DNA from: Enhygromyxa salina
GTDB lineage: Bacteria; Myxococcota_A; Polyangia; Nannocystales; Nannocystaceae
Reading direction: 5' to 3'
Length of the DNA: 64,000 nucleotides
Assembly (NCBI RefSeq): GCF_000737335.2
Contig: NZ_JMCC02000010.1
Span: 1-64,000, forward strand
Below are positions 1 to 10,888 of the stretch, piece by piece. The translations under genes were made by a program, and so were the position numbers. Numbering within the stretch: the stretch's first letter is position 1; each line of letters opens with the position of its first letter. The notes beneath the pieces were generated by a model that was not told where the DNA came from, did not search any database, and worked only from the letters and a program-made list of their open reading frames with translations.

Positions 1-22
1 TTCGCTCGGGCCCTCGGTCCGA

Positions 23-98
23 CCGACTGGGGAACGAGGCCACGCTCAAATCACACGTGATTTGTTCGTGGCCTCTTCTCTTTTTTAGCCCCAGTCGG
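23..98 (+). terminator. Nested inverted repeat with T-run, probable intrinsic terminator
   Basis: An outer pair (23-32 with 89-98, 10 bp perfect) encloses an inner hairpin: 36-44 pairs with 67-75 (9 bp) and 48-54 with 57-63 (7 bp). The run TTCTCTTTTTT (76-86) follows the inner hairpin on the plus strand. That fits an intrinsic terminator for a plus-strand gene ending left of the window. The outer pair could also form a longer structure read from the minus strand, where the gene ending at 149 points into it. Confidence 0.75.
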
Positions 99-148
99 CC
101 CGACTCGACACGTGCTCGGCTGCGCCTGCGCGCGCGTCGACACCCTTC

Positions 149-1270
<1,122 letters not shown>

Positions 1271-1274
1271 GAAC

Positions 1275-1544
1275 TCAACCTCCGGACAGGGCCTGGATCA
1301 CGTAGATCTCGGACTGGGGTGTGACGGCGTCGCTCAGGCCAACGCGATCACGGACCTGAACGCCGTCGATGAACACGTTCATGTGCTTGCGGACCGCGCC
1401 CTGCTCGTCGACGACATAGCCGCGCAGCCGCGGGTTTTGCTCGAACACGGCGGCCAGCGCTTCGCCAACGGTCACGCCCTCGACGACGAGCGTGGGGCTG
1501 ACCACGTGACGTTGAAGGTTGGCCGTGAAGTTGACGGTGGGCAT
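1275..1544 (-). CDS. MoaD/ThiS family protein
   Basis: An 89-residue ubiquitin-fold-type protein (beta-grasp pattern) ending in SGG, the C-terminal Gly-Gly that MoaD and ThiS use for adenylation and thiocarboxylation. Other conserved features are the LVVEGVTVGEAL segment and the late FIDG..V.D..GL..AVTPQSEIYVIQ strand. No MoaE, MoeB or ThiF gene is nearby, so its sulfur-transfer partner is unclear. I chose the ATG at 1544 rather than an upstream in-frame start because homology-like sequence begins there. The gene is followed after 4 bp by the BNR-repeat gene, whose ribosome site overlaps the Gly-Gly codons. A role as sulfur carrier or as a small modifier is inference. Confidence 0.85.
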   Translation of the reverse strand: MPTVNFTANLQRHVVSPTLVVEGVTVGEALAAVFEQNPRLRGYVVDEQGAVRKHMNVFIDGVQVRDRVGLSDAVTPQSEIYVIQALSGG

Positions 1545-1606
1545 CGGCGCTCGCGGGTCTCGTCCATGATGGGGGGACCCGCACCGATCGAGCAAGCAAC
1601 AAGCCG

Positions 1607-3184
<1,578 letters not shown>

Positions 3185-3389
3185 GGTGTGCTCGTTGCGG
3201 TGGGCGAAGGCGAAGTCGGCTCGGGCAGGGGGCTTGTAGTCCATCGCCCACGTGACAGAGCAAGCCGGGTGCCAAGCTCTGACCCGCGATGCCGGGACGA
3301 TTGGCGGCCGATCGACGATGAAGCGGGACTGTCTGACGGTTGCCAACCGTCGCTCGGAGTGACCGACGGTCCCGGGCGGTCGCGGACGC

Positions 3390-4928
3390 TCAGATGTTCG
3401 CGCGTACAGATGGCAGCCGCATCTTCCATAGAAATCCGTCGAAGTAAAAGTGAACGAGCGACTGGTACACACCCCAAAAGCCCAACCAGTAGGCGGTGCG
3501 GTAACCAAACAGCTCCGGGCGATCGGCGTCAGGCATGATCCAGCGGCCCCAATATTTGAGCAGCAGCAAGGCCACGCCGAACGCCAGGATCATCCCAAGG
3601 TAGAACCACAGCGGACGTCGCAACATGTGGCCAAGCACGGGGCCGTGCGCGAGCGCGCTCTGGTAGCGCTTGCGCTGGTAGGCCCACACGAACACGCAGT
3701 ACTCCAGGGCGTGGGAGAAGGCGAACGCGAGGTAGACCTTGACCGGGTCGAACACGAAGAAGCACAGCGCGAGGCCGGTGGTGCCCCCCGCCATCAGCAG
3801 CCGCGGGGCGCTGCGCAGCCGGTTGACGCGGAACTCGGCGCGCAGCCACAGCACGTGGATGACGACCACGAACGCGATCGTCACCGGCAAGCTCACGGGC
3901 ATGGCTTGCTCGAGCAAGTCGATGAAGCCAGGCAGCACGGCCGCCGCGTCGTCGAAGTAGTCGACCGCGATCTCTCGGTACAGCGGGCCGAGGTACGCGA
4001 AGTAGAGCGGCAGCCAGCACAGCACCAGCGCGCGATCGATCCACCCTGGTACTTCTTGCTGGTCCTGCGCGAGGCCGCGCGCCTTGGCGTTGTACAGGCG
4101 CATGATCCCGTACTTTTGCATGTAGACGTGCCAGAAATTCCACAGCGCCGCGAGCACGCCAACGATCGCGATCAGCTGATCGATCGGGACCCCGGGCTGG
4201 ACCTGGTGGCGCTCGAGCCAGGGGCGGATCACCAGCGCGAGGCCCATGAGCGCCAGGATCAACATGGACGCCGCGAACCGAGGTCCGCCGAGGCTGGCGA
4301 TCGCCTGTTCGGTCGGTGGGGTCGCGGGCGCCTGCGCGCTCCGGCGGATCCGCTGCGAGTCGAACCACGTCGAGGCAAACAGCGCGGCCCCAAACCACCA
4401 CCACGCGCCGTCAAAATCGATCCGCAGGCTGCGGGTGCAGACGTCGAGCAACAGCGCGGCGCTCAGCGCTCCGCCGAGCACCGTGGTCAGCTCGCCAACG
4501 GGGACGCCCGCCTCGCCGCCGTCACGGCGCAGGATCTGCACGAGCAGCACGACCAAGCCCGCGAGCGCGCACGCACCGACGGGGCTGAGCACCAGCTCGC
4601 TGTGGGCCAGGTAGGGGCTGGCCGCCCACGCCAGCAACAACACCGCCGGGAACAGCCAAAACCGGGCCGGATAGCGGGCCCGCACCTGGCTGTCCAGGTA
4701 CACGTAGGGCAGGCCAAAGTGGCGGTGCAGATCCGTCAGCCCGATCGTGAGCAGGTACCAGAACAGGTAGTCCGCGCGGGCCGGCCCCAGCAGCAGCAAG
4801 GGCACCAGCACCCACACCCAGCTGAGTGAGTAGGCGGCGAGGTCGATCAGCGGTGAGACGTGCCAGCCCTCGACCTTGGCGTCTGGCTCGGGGACCCGAA
4901 ACACGCCGCGCAGACCCAACTGCTGCAT
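3390..4928 (-). CDS. Polytopic membrane protein with conserved-looking His motifs, function unknown
   Basis: A 512-residue protein with roughly ten hydrophobic segments spread over its length, so integral to the inner membrane. I do not recognise the family. Histidines sit in aromatic-rich motifs beside membrane segments: LTDLHRHFG (65-73), FWHVYMQKYG (265-274), SHALEYCVF (405-413) and HFYFDGFLWKMR (493-504). Paired His motifs at membrane edges are typical of metal-dependent lipid enzymes, but the classic HxxxH/HxxHH set is not seen, so this is only a suggestion. A TACCGT hexamer lies 7 bases before the ATG, with no ribosome site. It is divergent from GAPDH. Confidence 0.75.
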   Translation of the reverse strand: MQQLGLRGVFRVPEPDAKVEGWHVSPLIDLAAYSLSWVWVLVPLLLLGPARADYLFWYLLTIGLTDLHRHFGLPYVYLDSQVRARYPARFWLFPAVLLLAWAASPYLAHSELVLSPVGACALAGLVVLLVQILRRDGGEAGVPVGELTTVLGGALSAALLLDVCTRSLRIDFDGAWWWFGAALFASTWFDSQRIRRSAQAPATPPTEQAIASLGGPRFAASMLILALMGLALVIRPWLERHQVQPGVPIDQLIAIVGVLAALWNFWHVYMQKYGIMRLYNAKARGLAQDQQEVPGWIDRALVLCWLPLYFAYLGPLYREIAVDYFDDAAAVLPGFIDLLEQAMPVSLPVTIAFVVVIHVLWLRAEFRVNRLRSAPRLLMAGGTTGLALCFFVFDPVKVYLAFAFSHALEYCVFVWAYQRKRYQSALAHGPVLGHMLRRPLWFYLGMILAFGVALLLLKYWGRWIMPDADRPELFGYRTAYWLGFWGVYQSLVHFYFDGFLWKMRLPSVRANI

Positions 4929-4935
4929 GTCGCGA

Positions 4936-4941
4936 ACGGTA
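4936..4941 (-). promoter_or_regulatory. Probable -10 element (TACCGT) for leaderless transcription
   Basis: TACCGT on the minus strand lies 7 bases before the ATG at 4928. No Shine-Dalgarno sequence is present. I see no clear -35. Confidence 0.5.
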
Positions 4942-5110
4942 CGCTATTTTTCGACCCTCACGGACACTGGGCCGTCCGCCGGCTGCGTCCGCTGTGGGGG
5001 GCGATTGGGCGCGGCGGGGGCTCGGCTGCGATGGCGTGTGCGGCCGCGCACAAGATCACTTTGGCTCTCGACTGTGTGTGCGGCATGTCCGTGGGCGCCC
5101 AGAACAGGCG

Positions 5111-5116
5111 TACACT
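5111..5116 (+). promoter_or_regulatory. Probable -10 element (TACACT) for leaderless gap mRNA
   Basis: TACACT ends 7 bases before the ATG at 5124. No Shine-Dalgarno sequence precedes the start. Confidence 0.55.
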
Positions 5117-5123
5117 CCGGCAA

Positions 5124-6131
5124 ATGACGACTCGCATCGGCATCAACGGGTTTGGACGCATCGGTCGCTCGGTGTTCCGCATCGCATCGGAGCGCGACGA
5201 CATCGAGGTGGTGGGCATCAACGATCTCGCCGACCCTCACAACCTTGGATACCTACTGGAGTACGACTCGGTTCACGGCCGGCTCGGAAAGCGCGTGCGC
5301 GCCGAGGACGGTGCGCTGATCGTCGGGGATCAGCGGGTGCCCTTCAGCCAGACCCGCAACCCGGCTGAGGTCCCGTGGGGCAAGTGGGGGGCCGACATCG
5401 TGATCGAGGCGACGGGCGTGCTGACCAAGCGCGAGGCGGCGGCGGGTCACCTCGCGGGCGGGGCCAAGCGGGTCGTGATCTCGGCCCCGGGCAAGGGCCC
5501 CGACCTGACGGTCGTGATGGGCGTCAACCACGACAGCTACGACCCGGCCAAGCACCAGGTCGTGTCCAACGCGTCGTGCACGACCAACTGTCTGGCGCCG
5601 GTCGCCAAGGTGCTCGAGGACAGCTTTGGGGTGGAGTCAATCCTGATCACCACGGTCCACGCGTACACGGTCAGCCAGGCGCTCTTGGATCAGCCAGCCG
5701 ACAAGGACTACCGCCGCGGTCGCGCGGCCGCGGTCTCGATCGTGCCCAGCTCGACGGGCGCGGCCGTGGCCACCGCCGAGGTGATCCCCAGCCTCGCCGG
5801 CAAGATGGACGGCGTCGCGCTGCGGGTGCCGGTGCCGGACGGATCGGTCACCGACATCGTCGCGAACCTGGCCAAAGATGTGACGATCGAGCAGGTCCAC
5901 GCCGCGCTGCGGGCAGCTGCAGCAGGCCCAATGGCTGGGTTCCTGGCCGTCAGTGAGGATCAGCTGGTCTCGGCCGACATCGTGGGTGATCCGCACTCGT
6001 CGATCGTCGACAGCCTCAGCACCATGTCGATCGGCGCGCGCACGATCAAGATCCTCAGCTGGTACGACAACGAGTGGGGCTACGCCAACCGCTGCGTGGA
6101 TCTTGCGGTCTACATGGCTGGGCGCGAGTAG
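5124..6131 (+). CDS. gap: Type I glyceraldehyde-3-phosphate dehydrogenase
   Basis: This 335-residue cytoplasmic enzyme oxidises and phosphorylates glyceraldehyde-3-phosphate to 1,3-bisphosphoglycerate in glycolysis, with NAD as cofactor. The Rossmann motif GINGFGRIGR is at residues 7-16, and D34 at the end of the second strand favours NAD over NADP. The active-site Cys is C152 in SNASCTTNCLAP, and the general base is H179 in TTVHAYT. Length is normal for the family. I chose the ATG at 5124 because the conserved N-terminus starts there; an open frame continues upstream to 4860 but is not protein-like. No other glycolytic gene adjoins it. Confidence 0.97.
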   Translation: MTTRIGINGFGRIGRSVFRIASERDDIEVVGINDLADPHNLGYLLEYDSVHGRLGKRVRAEDGALIVGDQRVPFSQTRNPAEVPWGKWGADIVIEATGVLTKREAAAGHLAGGAKRVVISAPGKGPDLTVVMGVNHDSYDPAKHQVVSNASCTTNCLAPVAKVLEDSFGVESILITTVHAYTVSQALLDQPADKDYRRGRAAAVSIVPSSTGAAVATAEVIPSLAGKMDGVALRVPVPDGSVTDIVANLAKDVTIEQVHAALRAAAAGPMAGFLAVSEDQLVSADIVGDPHSSIVDSLSTMSIGARTIKILSWYDNEWGYANRCVDLAVYMAGRE

Positions 6132-6181
6132 GCGCCGATATTCGCTTGCGCGCGGGCGGGCCATGGTTGGATGATCCAGCC

Positions 6182-6457
6182 ATGAGCCCGCAACCGCGTC
6201 GACTGAGCTTTGCCGTTGGAACCACCCTGCTGACGGCGTCGCTCGCCACAGGCGCGGCCGGCTGTCAGAAAAAAGGCCCGACCGTCAACGTGGCCGAGCC
6301 GCCCGAGGAGGTCTACGTGAACGAGGGGCCGCAGCCGGAGCCAGACGAGCCTATTGGCGAGGACGGCGAGGACGGCGAGGACGTTGACGAGATCGAGGGC
6401 GAAGAGCCGCCGCACGTCAACACCCAGCCCAACGCCGCCGAGTCCGAGTCCGAGTAG
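6182..6457 (+). CDS. Short acidic/Pro-rich lipoprotein, paralogue 1 of 3
   Basis: A 91-residue lipoprotein with signal peptide and lipobox AAGC (Cys about residue 28). The mature part is acidic with E/D/G runs and contains VN motifs (VNVAEPP, YVNEGP, HVNTQP). The first 28 residues nearly match those of the genes at 6497 and 8356, while the mature parts share only short VNEGP-like motifs. The 5' flank (GATGAT then 6 bases to ATG) also resembles those copies. The protein is probably periplasmic or membrane-tethered and disordered; no function is known to me. Confidence 0.8.
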   Translation: MSPQPRRLSFAVGTTLLTASLATGAAGCQKKGPTVNVAEPPEEVYVNEGPQPEPDEPIGEDGEDGEDVDEIEGEEPPHVNTQPNAAESESE

Positions 6458-6496
6458 CGCTTGTCGCTGGCGTCTTCGCGCTGCGATACTGGGCGC

Positions 6497-6889
6497 ATGA
6501 GCCCGCCGCCGCGTCGACTGAGTTTTGCCGTTGGGACCAGCTTGCTGACGGCGTCGCTGTCACTCGGGGTCGCGGGCTGTGACGAGCAGACCTCCAACCC
6601 CGGGCCCGACAGGGCGGACAAGCACCCCGAGCCCGAGGGACCCACGGTCAACCAGGTCGCGCCCGAGCTCGAGCCCGTCGAGCCCGACCCCGTCGCGCCA
6701 TCCGATGCCGGGCTCGATCCCGAACAGGTCGAGGGGCCCCACGTGAACGAGGGCCCCGAGCCCGAGCCCGAGCCAATTCCGCCGCCGGATCCCCAGGTCA
6801 TGGTCAACCCCGCGAGTGTCCCCGATCTCGAGCCGGCGACGGAGCCCAAACGCGTCAATACGCGGCCGGAAGCTCCATCGCAGGACTGA
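6497..6889 (+). CDS. Short Pro/Glu-rich lipoprotein, paralogue 2 of 3
   Basis: A 130-residue lipoprotein with conserved signal peptide and lipobox VAGC (Cys 28). The mature chain is rich in P and E with short repeats (PEPEPEP) and the motifs TVNQVAP, HVNEGPEP and RVNTRPE. The upstream bases GCGCTGCGATACTGG match those before paralogue 3 closely, so duplication included the start region. GATACT lies 6 bases before the ATG. The gene starts 39 bp after paralogue 1. It is likely an extended, disordered chain on the membrane surface. Confidence 0.8.
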   Translation: MSPPPRRLSFAVGTSLLTASLSLGVAGCDEQTSNPGPDRADKHPEPEGPTVNQVAPELEPVEPDPVAPSDAGLDPEQVEGPHVNEGPEPEPEPIPPPDPQVMVNPASVPDLEPATEPKRVNTRPEAPSQD

Positions 6890-6995
6890 GCCGCTTCACG
6901 CAGGCACGCCGTCGCCGATCTGGGCGAGCGTCTCGAGCAAGGAGAGAGCAGTTCGTGCGGGTGGAACTTTGGTGACCGGCTATCGTCGTGGCGGC

Positions 6996-8177
6996 ATGCA
7001 CCACGCCAAGCTCGCCCCGCCGCTCATGCTGTCGTTCTTCATGGCGGGGTTGCTCGGGTCCGGGGGCTGCGCGGATCAACGGGTCGCTCACGTCGCGCCA
7101 GACATCCCCGTCGAGTCGCCTCACACCGACGAACCCGCGGCTTCGGAGGTCGACCAAGCCGCGGACACCAGCGAGCCGGCAATCAGCTGCCCCGCGCTCG
7201 ACTTCACCCCCGACCCAAGCGTCCTCGTTGCGCCCAAGCTCGCCGGGCAACCGCAGACCGGGGCGTGCTGGAAGCTCCCCAAGTCGATCCAGACCAAGCT
7301 GCGCAAGGATGTCCGCGATGCCTGGTCGTTCGCGCACGACCCCCACAAGCTCGACATTGATTTTGGCTGCGATCGGCTCGGTGCCGTCAGCGACATTCAC
7401 GAGATCACCTTGCAATGGGGATCCGGCCACGGGGGCACCCTCAACCTGGCGCGGCTGCGCCGAACCGATGACGCCAGCGGGTGGGACCTGCTGGTGTTGC
7501 GCAACTCCAGCTACTACGGGCGGCCCGAGGACATGGGAACCTTTCGCGGCCAGGTCGCGGCCACGGACCTCGACGACGCGCTGACCTACGCACGCGCGGC
7601 GTTGACCGTAGAGGCCAACGAACCCCCGAAGTCCGGCTCTGGATCGTACTCCATGTCGAGCGGTGACATGCACACCTTCGTGCGGCTCACCGACACGCGC
7701 GGGCGCTCGCGCGGGATGGCGTGGTCTGGCTACATGGGCTCCGAAGACCAAGAGGTGTGGATCCCGGCGAGCTTGGCCGAAGCCGCGCTCACGGCCGTCG
7801 TCAACGCCGCCGCGCTCAGCCGCGTGGATCCAGATACCGACAGCCAGCGCTTCTTCGCGGAGCGCTTCGCCGAGGGCCTGTCCCAAAATTATTACGGCGA
7901 GTTCGCGGCCTGGTGGGTGCATGCGCGGCTCGTGCAGATGGCGGGTGTGCACGGCACGAACTCGCTGATCCCGGCCTTGGGGGCGCGGCTGTGCCCGATC
8001 GTCGACGAGCACGCACACGGCGGTCACCCGCGGGCGGACGCCTTGCTCGCGATCTTCGCGCTGATCGGGCAGGACCCGCCGCAGCTGCCCGAGGATGATG
8101 AGGCGCGAACCAACGAGTGGATCACGGCATGGGCCAGCGCGTGTGGTGTGCCGTGTCCCCAGCCTGTCAGCGGGTAG
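6996..8177 (+). CDS. Lipoprotein of unknown function
   Basis: A 393-residue protein with a signal peptide and lipobox SGGC (Cys 25), then a linker rich in D, E and T to about residue 65. A folded domain of about 320 residues follows, with several Cys (among them CWKLP, DFGCDRLG, ARLCPIV and a C-terminal CGVPCPQP) that could form disulfides in the periplasm. I do not recognise the family. TATCGT lies 9 bases before the ATG; the open frame extends upstream to 6816 but lacks a signal peptide there. It sits between two paralogous short lipoproteins. Confidence 0.75.
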   Translation: MHHAKLAPPLMLSFFMAGLLGSGGCADQRVAHVAPDIPVESPHTDEPAASEVDQAADTSEPAISCPALDFTPDPSVLVAPKLAGQPQTGACWKLPKSIQTKLRKDVRDAWSFAHDPHKLDIDFGCDRLGAVSDIHEITLQWGSGHGGTLNLARLRRTDDASGWDLLVLRNSSYYGRPEDMGTFRGQVAATDLDDALTYARAALTVEANEPPKSGSGSYSMSSGDMHTFVRLTDTRGRSRGMAWSGYMGSEDQEVWIPASLAEAALTAVVNAAALSRVDPDTDSQRFFAERFAEGLSQNYYGEFAAWWVHARLVQMAGVHGTNSLIPALGARLCPIVDEHAHGGHPRADALLAIFALIGQDPPQLPEDDEARTNEWITAWASACGVPCPQPVSG

Positions 8178-8355
8178 CCCGAGTTGGGGTCTTCACTTGT
8201 CGCCGAAGCTCGCCGAAGCAACGGTAGGTCGCTTTGCACAGCGGTCCCACGATCGACAAGACACGTTCGAGGCCCGTCGCGGCGGCGAACTGCTCATCGA
8301 AGAGCACCAGGCGTCGCGCTTGCGGCCGGCGCTGCTGCGCTGCGATGATGGACGC

Positions 8356-8676
8356 ATGAGCCCGCCTCCCCGTCGACTGACCTTCGCTGTCGGCACCAGC
8401 TTGCTGTCAGCCTCGCTCTCGCTGGCGGTCGCGGGCTGTACGGAGAAGGGAGAGCAAAAGCAGCAGCAGCAGCCCAAGCCGAAGGAGCCGCAGGTCAACC
8501 AGCTCCCGCCGCCGGAGCCGGAGCCCGTCCCGCGACCCAACGAGGGGCCCGTGCCCGATCCACAGCCCGTTCCACAGCCAGATCCGCCGATCGAGCTCAA
8601 CGTCAACGAGGGCCCCGAGCCGGATCCCTCCCTTCTCCCCCCTCCCAAGTCCAACGCCGTCAATTCGCCAGACTGA
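8356..8676 (+). CDS. Short Pro/Gln/Glu-rich lipoprotein, paralogue 3 of 3
   Basis: A 106-residue lipoprotein with the same signal peptide pattern as the genes at 6182 and 6497, lipobox VAGC (Cys 28). The mature part has a KQQQQ run, many Pro-Glu pairs and the motifs QVNQLPP and NVNEGPEPD, which echo paralogue 2. GATGAT lies 6 bases before the ATG, and the preceding bases match paralogue 2. Its stop codon lies 4 bp before the start of the di-iron protein gene, so the two may be cotranscribed. Confidence 0.8.
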   Translation: MSPPPRRLTFAVGTSLLSASLSLAVAGCTEKGEQKQQQQPKPKEPQVNQLPPPEPEPVPRPNEGPVPDPQPVPQPDPPIELNVNEGPEPDPSLLPPPKSNAVNSPD

Positions 8677-8683
8677 GCCGCGC

Positions 8684-9592
8684 ATGGCCGAGCAAGCGCC
8701 CGACGGCGAACGAGCGATCCCCCCCACCACCCAGCACATGCTGGCGCCAGCTGGTGAGCGACTTGGCGGGGCGCACCGCAAGCAGGTTCACCGGGATCCG
8801 TGGCCCGCGTTCGAGCGCTTCGATCCGGCCCCCTGGTCCACCAAAGCCCGCCGCGCGGCCGCCTTGCAGTGGTCCGGCCGGGCTCGCAACGAGCACGGCT
8901 CGGTCCAGCAGTTTGGCCAGCTCACCCAGGTCCTCGCCAGCGCGTGCGTGGAGCTCGAGCTGCTTGGCGTGCTCGCCCGAATGATCACCGACGAGGTGCG
9001 TCACGCCGAGCTGTGCGCGCGGTTGGCCTTTGCGATCTGGCCCGAGGGCCTCACGATCGAGCCCACCTTGTTTCGTTGGCCGCAGCCGCGACCGCCCTGG
9101 CAAGACCCACCAAGCCCGCGCGCGCGCCTGGATCCCGAGCCGCGCTTGGCGTGGGCGGCCGGCTCGATCCTGACCGCCTGCTGCCTGGGCGAGACCCTGT
9201 CCAAGCCGATGCTCGAGGCCCTGGTCGTGGTCACGACCGAGCCAACCGCGGAGGCCGTGAGTCGCCAGATCCTCCGCGACGAACACCTGCACGCGACGTT
9301 TGGGTTCGAGGCGCTCGCGCTGCTGCTGCCGCGCTTGAGCGAGGCCGCCCGCGCGGACTTGCAGACCCAGCTCGCGGCAGACTTCGCCGGGTTCGAGCGC
9401 TCGGTCTGCGGCAAGGTCAGGATCGCCGACGTGGCCAACACGCAGGTCATTATCGAGCGCGGCGAGCCCAACCTCGGGGTGTTGAGCGAGCTGCAGTATG
9501 CGGTGATCTTCTACTCTTGCTTGGAGACGGAGATCTTTCCCAAGCTGCGGGCGCTCGGGCTGGATCCCGACGCGGCCTGGCGGGCTCGCTAG
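8684..9592 (+). CDS. Ferritin-like di-iron protein
   Basis: A 302-residue cytoplasmic helical protein with a full set of carboxylate-bridged di-iron ligands in the usual order: E70 (RNEHG), E104-x-x-H107 (DEVRH), E170 (CLGET) and E200-x-x-H203 (DEHLH). This is the ferritin-like oxidase/oxygenase pattern seen in N-oxygenases, desaturases and related enzymes. I cannot tell the substrate. No reductase gene is adjacent. Four bp separate it from the upstream lipoprotein gene. Confidence 0.8.
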   Translation: MAEQAPDGERAIPPTTQHMLAPAGERLGGAHRKQVHRDPWPAFERFDPAPWSTKARRAAALQWSGRARNEHGSVQQFGQLTQVLASACVELELLGVLARMITDEVRHAELCARLAFAIWPEGLTIEPTLFRWPQPRPPWQDPPSPRARLDPEPRLAWAAGSILTACCLGETLSKPMLEALVVVTTEPTAEAVSRQILRDEHLHATFGFEALALLLPRLSEAARADLQTQLAADFAGFERSVCGKVRIADVANTQVIIERGEPNLGVLSELQYAVIFYSCLETEIFPKLRALGLDPDAAWRAR

Positions 9593-9979
9593 ACCCCATA
9601 TTCACGCAGTCATATTGGTCACGGAGGTGGGACTGTGCGTATTCATGCCACGGTGAACTGGGATGCAGGGTTCGTGACTGTAGGAATTAGGCATTGCGTG
9701 GATTACCAAGATTCTAAAAAGTAGCTTGAAATGAGCGCTTTGACTGGGGCAAGATGCATTGCGTTGGTCGAGAAGATGTACGCTCAAGCTCCAATAGCGC
9801 GAAACCGGCCGTGGTTGGGGTGTGCGCAATTCTCGAGCCCCACCCGCGGGGTATCGCGTCGCTTGGTCGCGCAGACCCAGGAAGAGCAGTTTTGGCGGCG
9901 CTTGTTTCCACGGTTGTTTGCCCCTGGAGGGCAGCCTGGGCCGGTTGCACGCGCGATCAACCACATCAGCGTCACGCCC
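9593..9979. other. Intergenic or uncertain 5' region with lower GC
   Basis: The first 130 bases are clearly less GC-rich than the surroundings. A 12-base word close to GCATTGCGTGG occurs twice (near 9691 and 9753). An ATG at 9731 is in frame with the following membrane protein, but the intervening sequence reads poorly as protein; I found no promoter or terminator. Confidence 0.5.
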
Positions 9980-10888
9980 ATGGCGCATGTCACCTGCTTG
10001 AATCTCGAGTATCAGATCTACCTCAATCAGATCCTGCACACCTCGGGGGGGGCGTGGCTCACCCACGTCGTGTGCATTCCAGTCAACGTCGCCTTGTTGT
10101 TCTACGCGCTGGCGATCCACACGGGGTCGCCCGGCTCGATGTTCATGAACGCTGGGCTGCTGGTGCTGGCGCTGCTGGCTGCCTGGTACGTGGGCATGGC
10201 CGCCAAGCTGCGCAGTAAATTGTGGGGCGCCGTCGCGCTCGCCGTGCTTGCGGGCTTGTGGCTGGTCGGAACCGCTGGGGCGTGGTTTGCGGTGGGTGAG
10301 GGGGCCGAGCTGGCCTGGTACCTGCGGCCGATCACCCTGATCGCGGCGGCCTCGGGTCTGCAGGCCTACTCGCATCTGTTCGAAGCCAACGTCCCGCCCC
10401 GGGCAAATTTCCAAGATCGCTGGCAGCCCGTGCGTGAGTTCATCTGGGGTGATCCAGCAACGGTCACCCTGCGAAGTCGGCTGCTGCGCCTGGCGTGGAC
10501 GCCGATCGGCGGGCTGTGGGGCCTCGTCGACGAGTGGTGGGCCAGCGCGAAGTTGCTGCCGCTGTACCTGCTCGAGCTGCTGTGGGCGCTGGGCTACCGC
10601 CGCGCCGAGCGGGACTACTTTCGCGGGCTCTCGCTCGAGGCCCTGGCCAGCGGTGATCCGGCGCTGGACTGGGTGGGTGTTGGCGGTGGGGCCTCGGTCG
10701 CAACGCTGGGTGAGGCGTGCGCCGACGACCAGCAAGCTTGGGTCTGGGTCTGGGGCTTGGGTCTGGGGCTTGGGCTTGGGCCTCGGGCTTGGGTCTGGGG
10801 CTTGGGTCTCAGGCTTGGGTCCAGCTCAGGCTCAACGTGTCATCAACCCCGCACGCGTCGAGGTGGACCTGACTGGGCTCGGTCGTGA
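9980..10888 (+). CDS. Membrane protein, possibly Mpo1/DUF962-like
   Basis: 302 residues from the ATG at 9980, with about five hydrophobic segments in residues 30-130. The segments NQILHTSGG (16-24), with His 20 and His 29, and LQAYSHLFEANVPP (127-140) recall the H...NxxxH and GHxxFExxxPA motifs of Mpo1/DUF962 proteins, which are Fe(II)-dependent dioxygenases acting on 2-hydroxy fatty acids. This is a weak match by eye. An alternative ATG at 9731 would add 83 residues. The last 60 codons are a G/W/L repeat (WGLGLGLG) read from a G-rich tandem repeat that overlaps the 3' end of the convergent gene by 80 bp, so the true C-terminus may be less conserved. Confidence 0.55.
   Translation: MAHVTCLNLEYQIYLNQILHTSGGAWLTHVVCIPVNVALLFYALAIHTGSPGSMFMNAGLLVLALLAAWYVGMAAKLRSKLWGAVALAVLAGLWLVGTAGAWFAVGEGAELAWYLRPITLIAAASGLQAYSHLFEANVPPRANFQDRWQPVREFIWGDPATVTLRSRLLRLAWTPIGGLWGLVDEWWASAKLLPLYLLELLWALGYRRAERDYFRGLSLEALASGDPALDWVGVGGGASVATLGEACADDQQAWVWVWGLGLGLGLGPRAWVWGLGLRLGSSSGSTCHQPRTRRGGPDWARS
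10738..10822. repeat. G-rich degenerate tandem repeat (TTGGGTCTGGGGC-like), quadruplex-prone
   Basis: Runs of three or four G separated by mostly three bases (GGGTCTGGGTCTGGGGCTTGGG and onward) occur at least ten times on the plus strand. This exceeds the G3+N1-7 pattern for a G-quadruplex. It sits where two convergent genes meet. Confidence 0.8.

Noticed and set aside
3450..4829. A 459-codon plus-strand frame opposite the membrane protein
   Set aside because: Composition is dominated by R, Q, E and H from the antisense of hydrophobic codons; no motif is present and the sense frame has clear membrane segments.
6855..8027. A 390-codon minus-strand frame opposite the lipoprotein gene
   Set aside because: No domain or signal; the plus-strand frame has a lipobox and protein-like composition.
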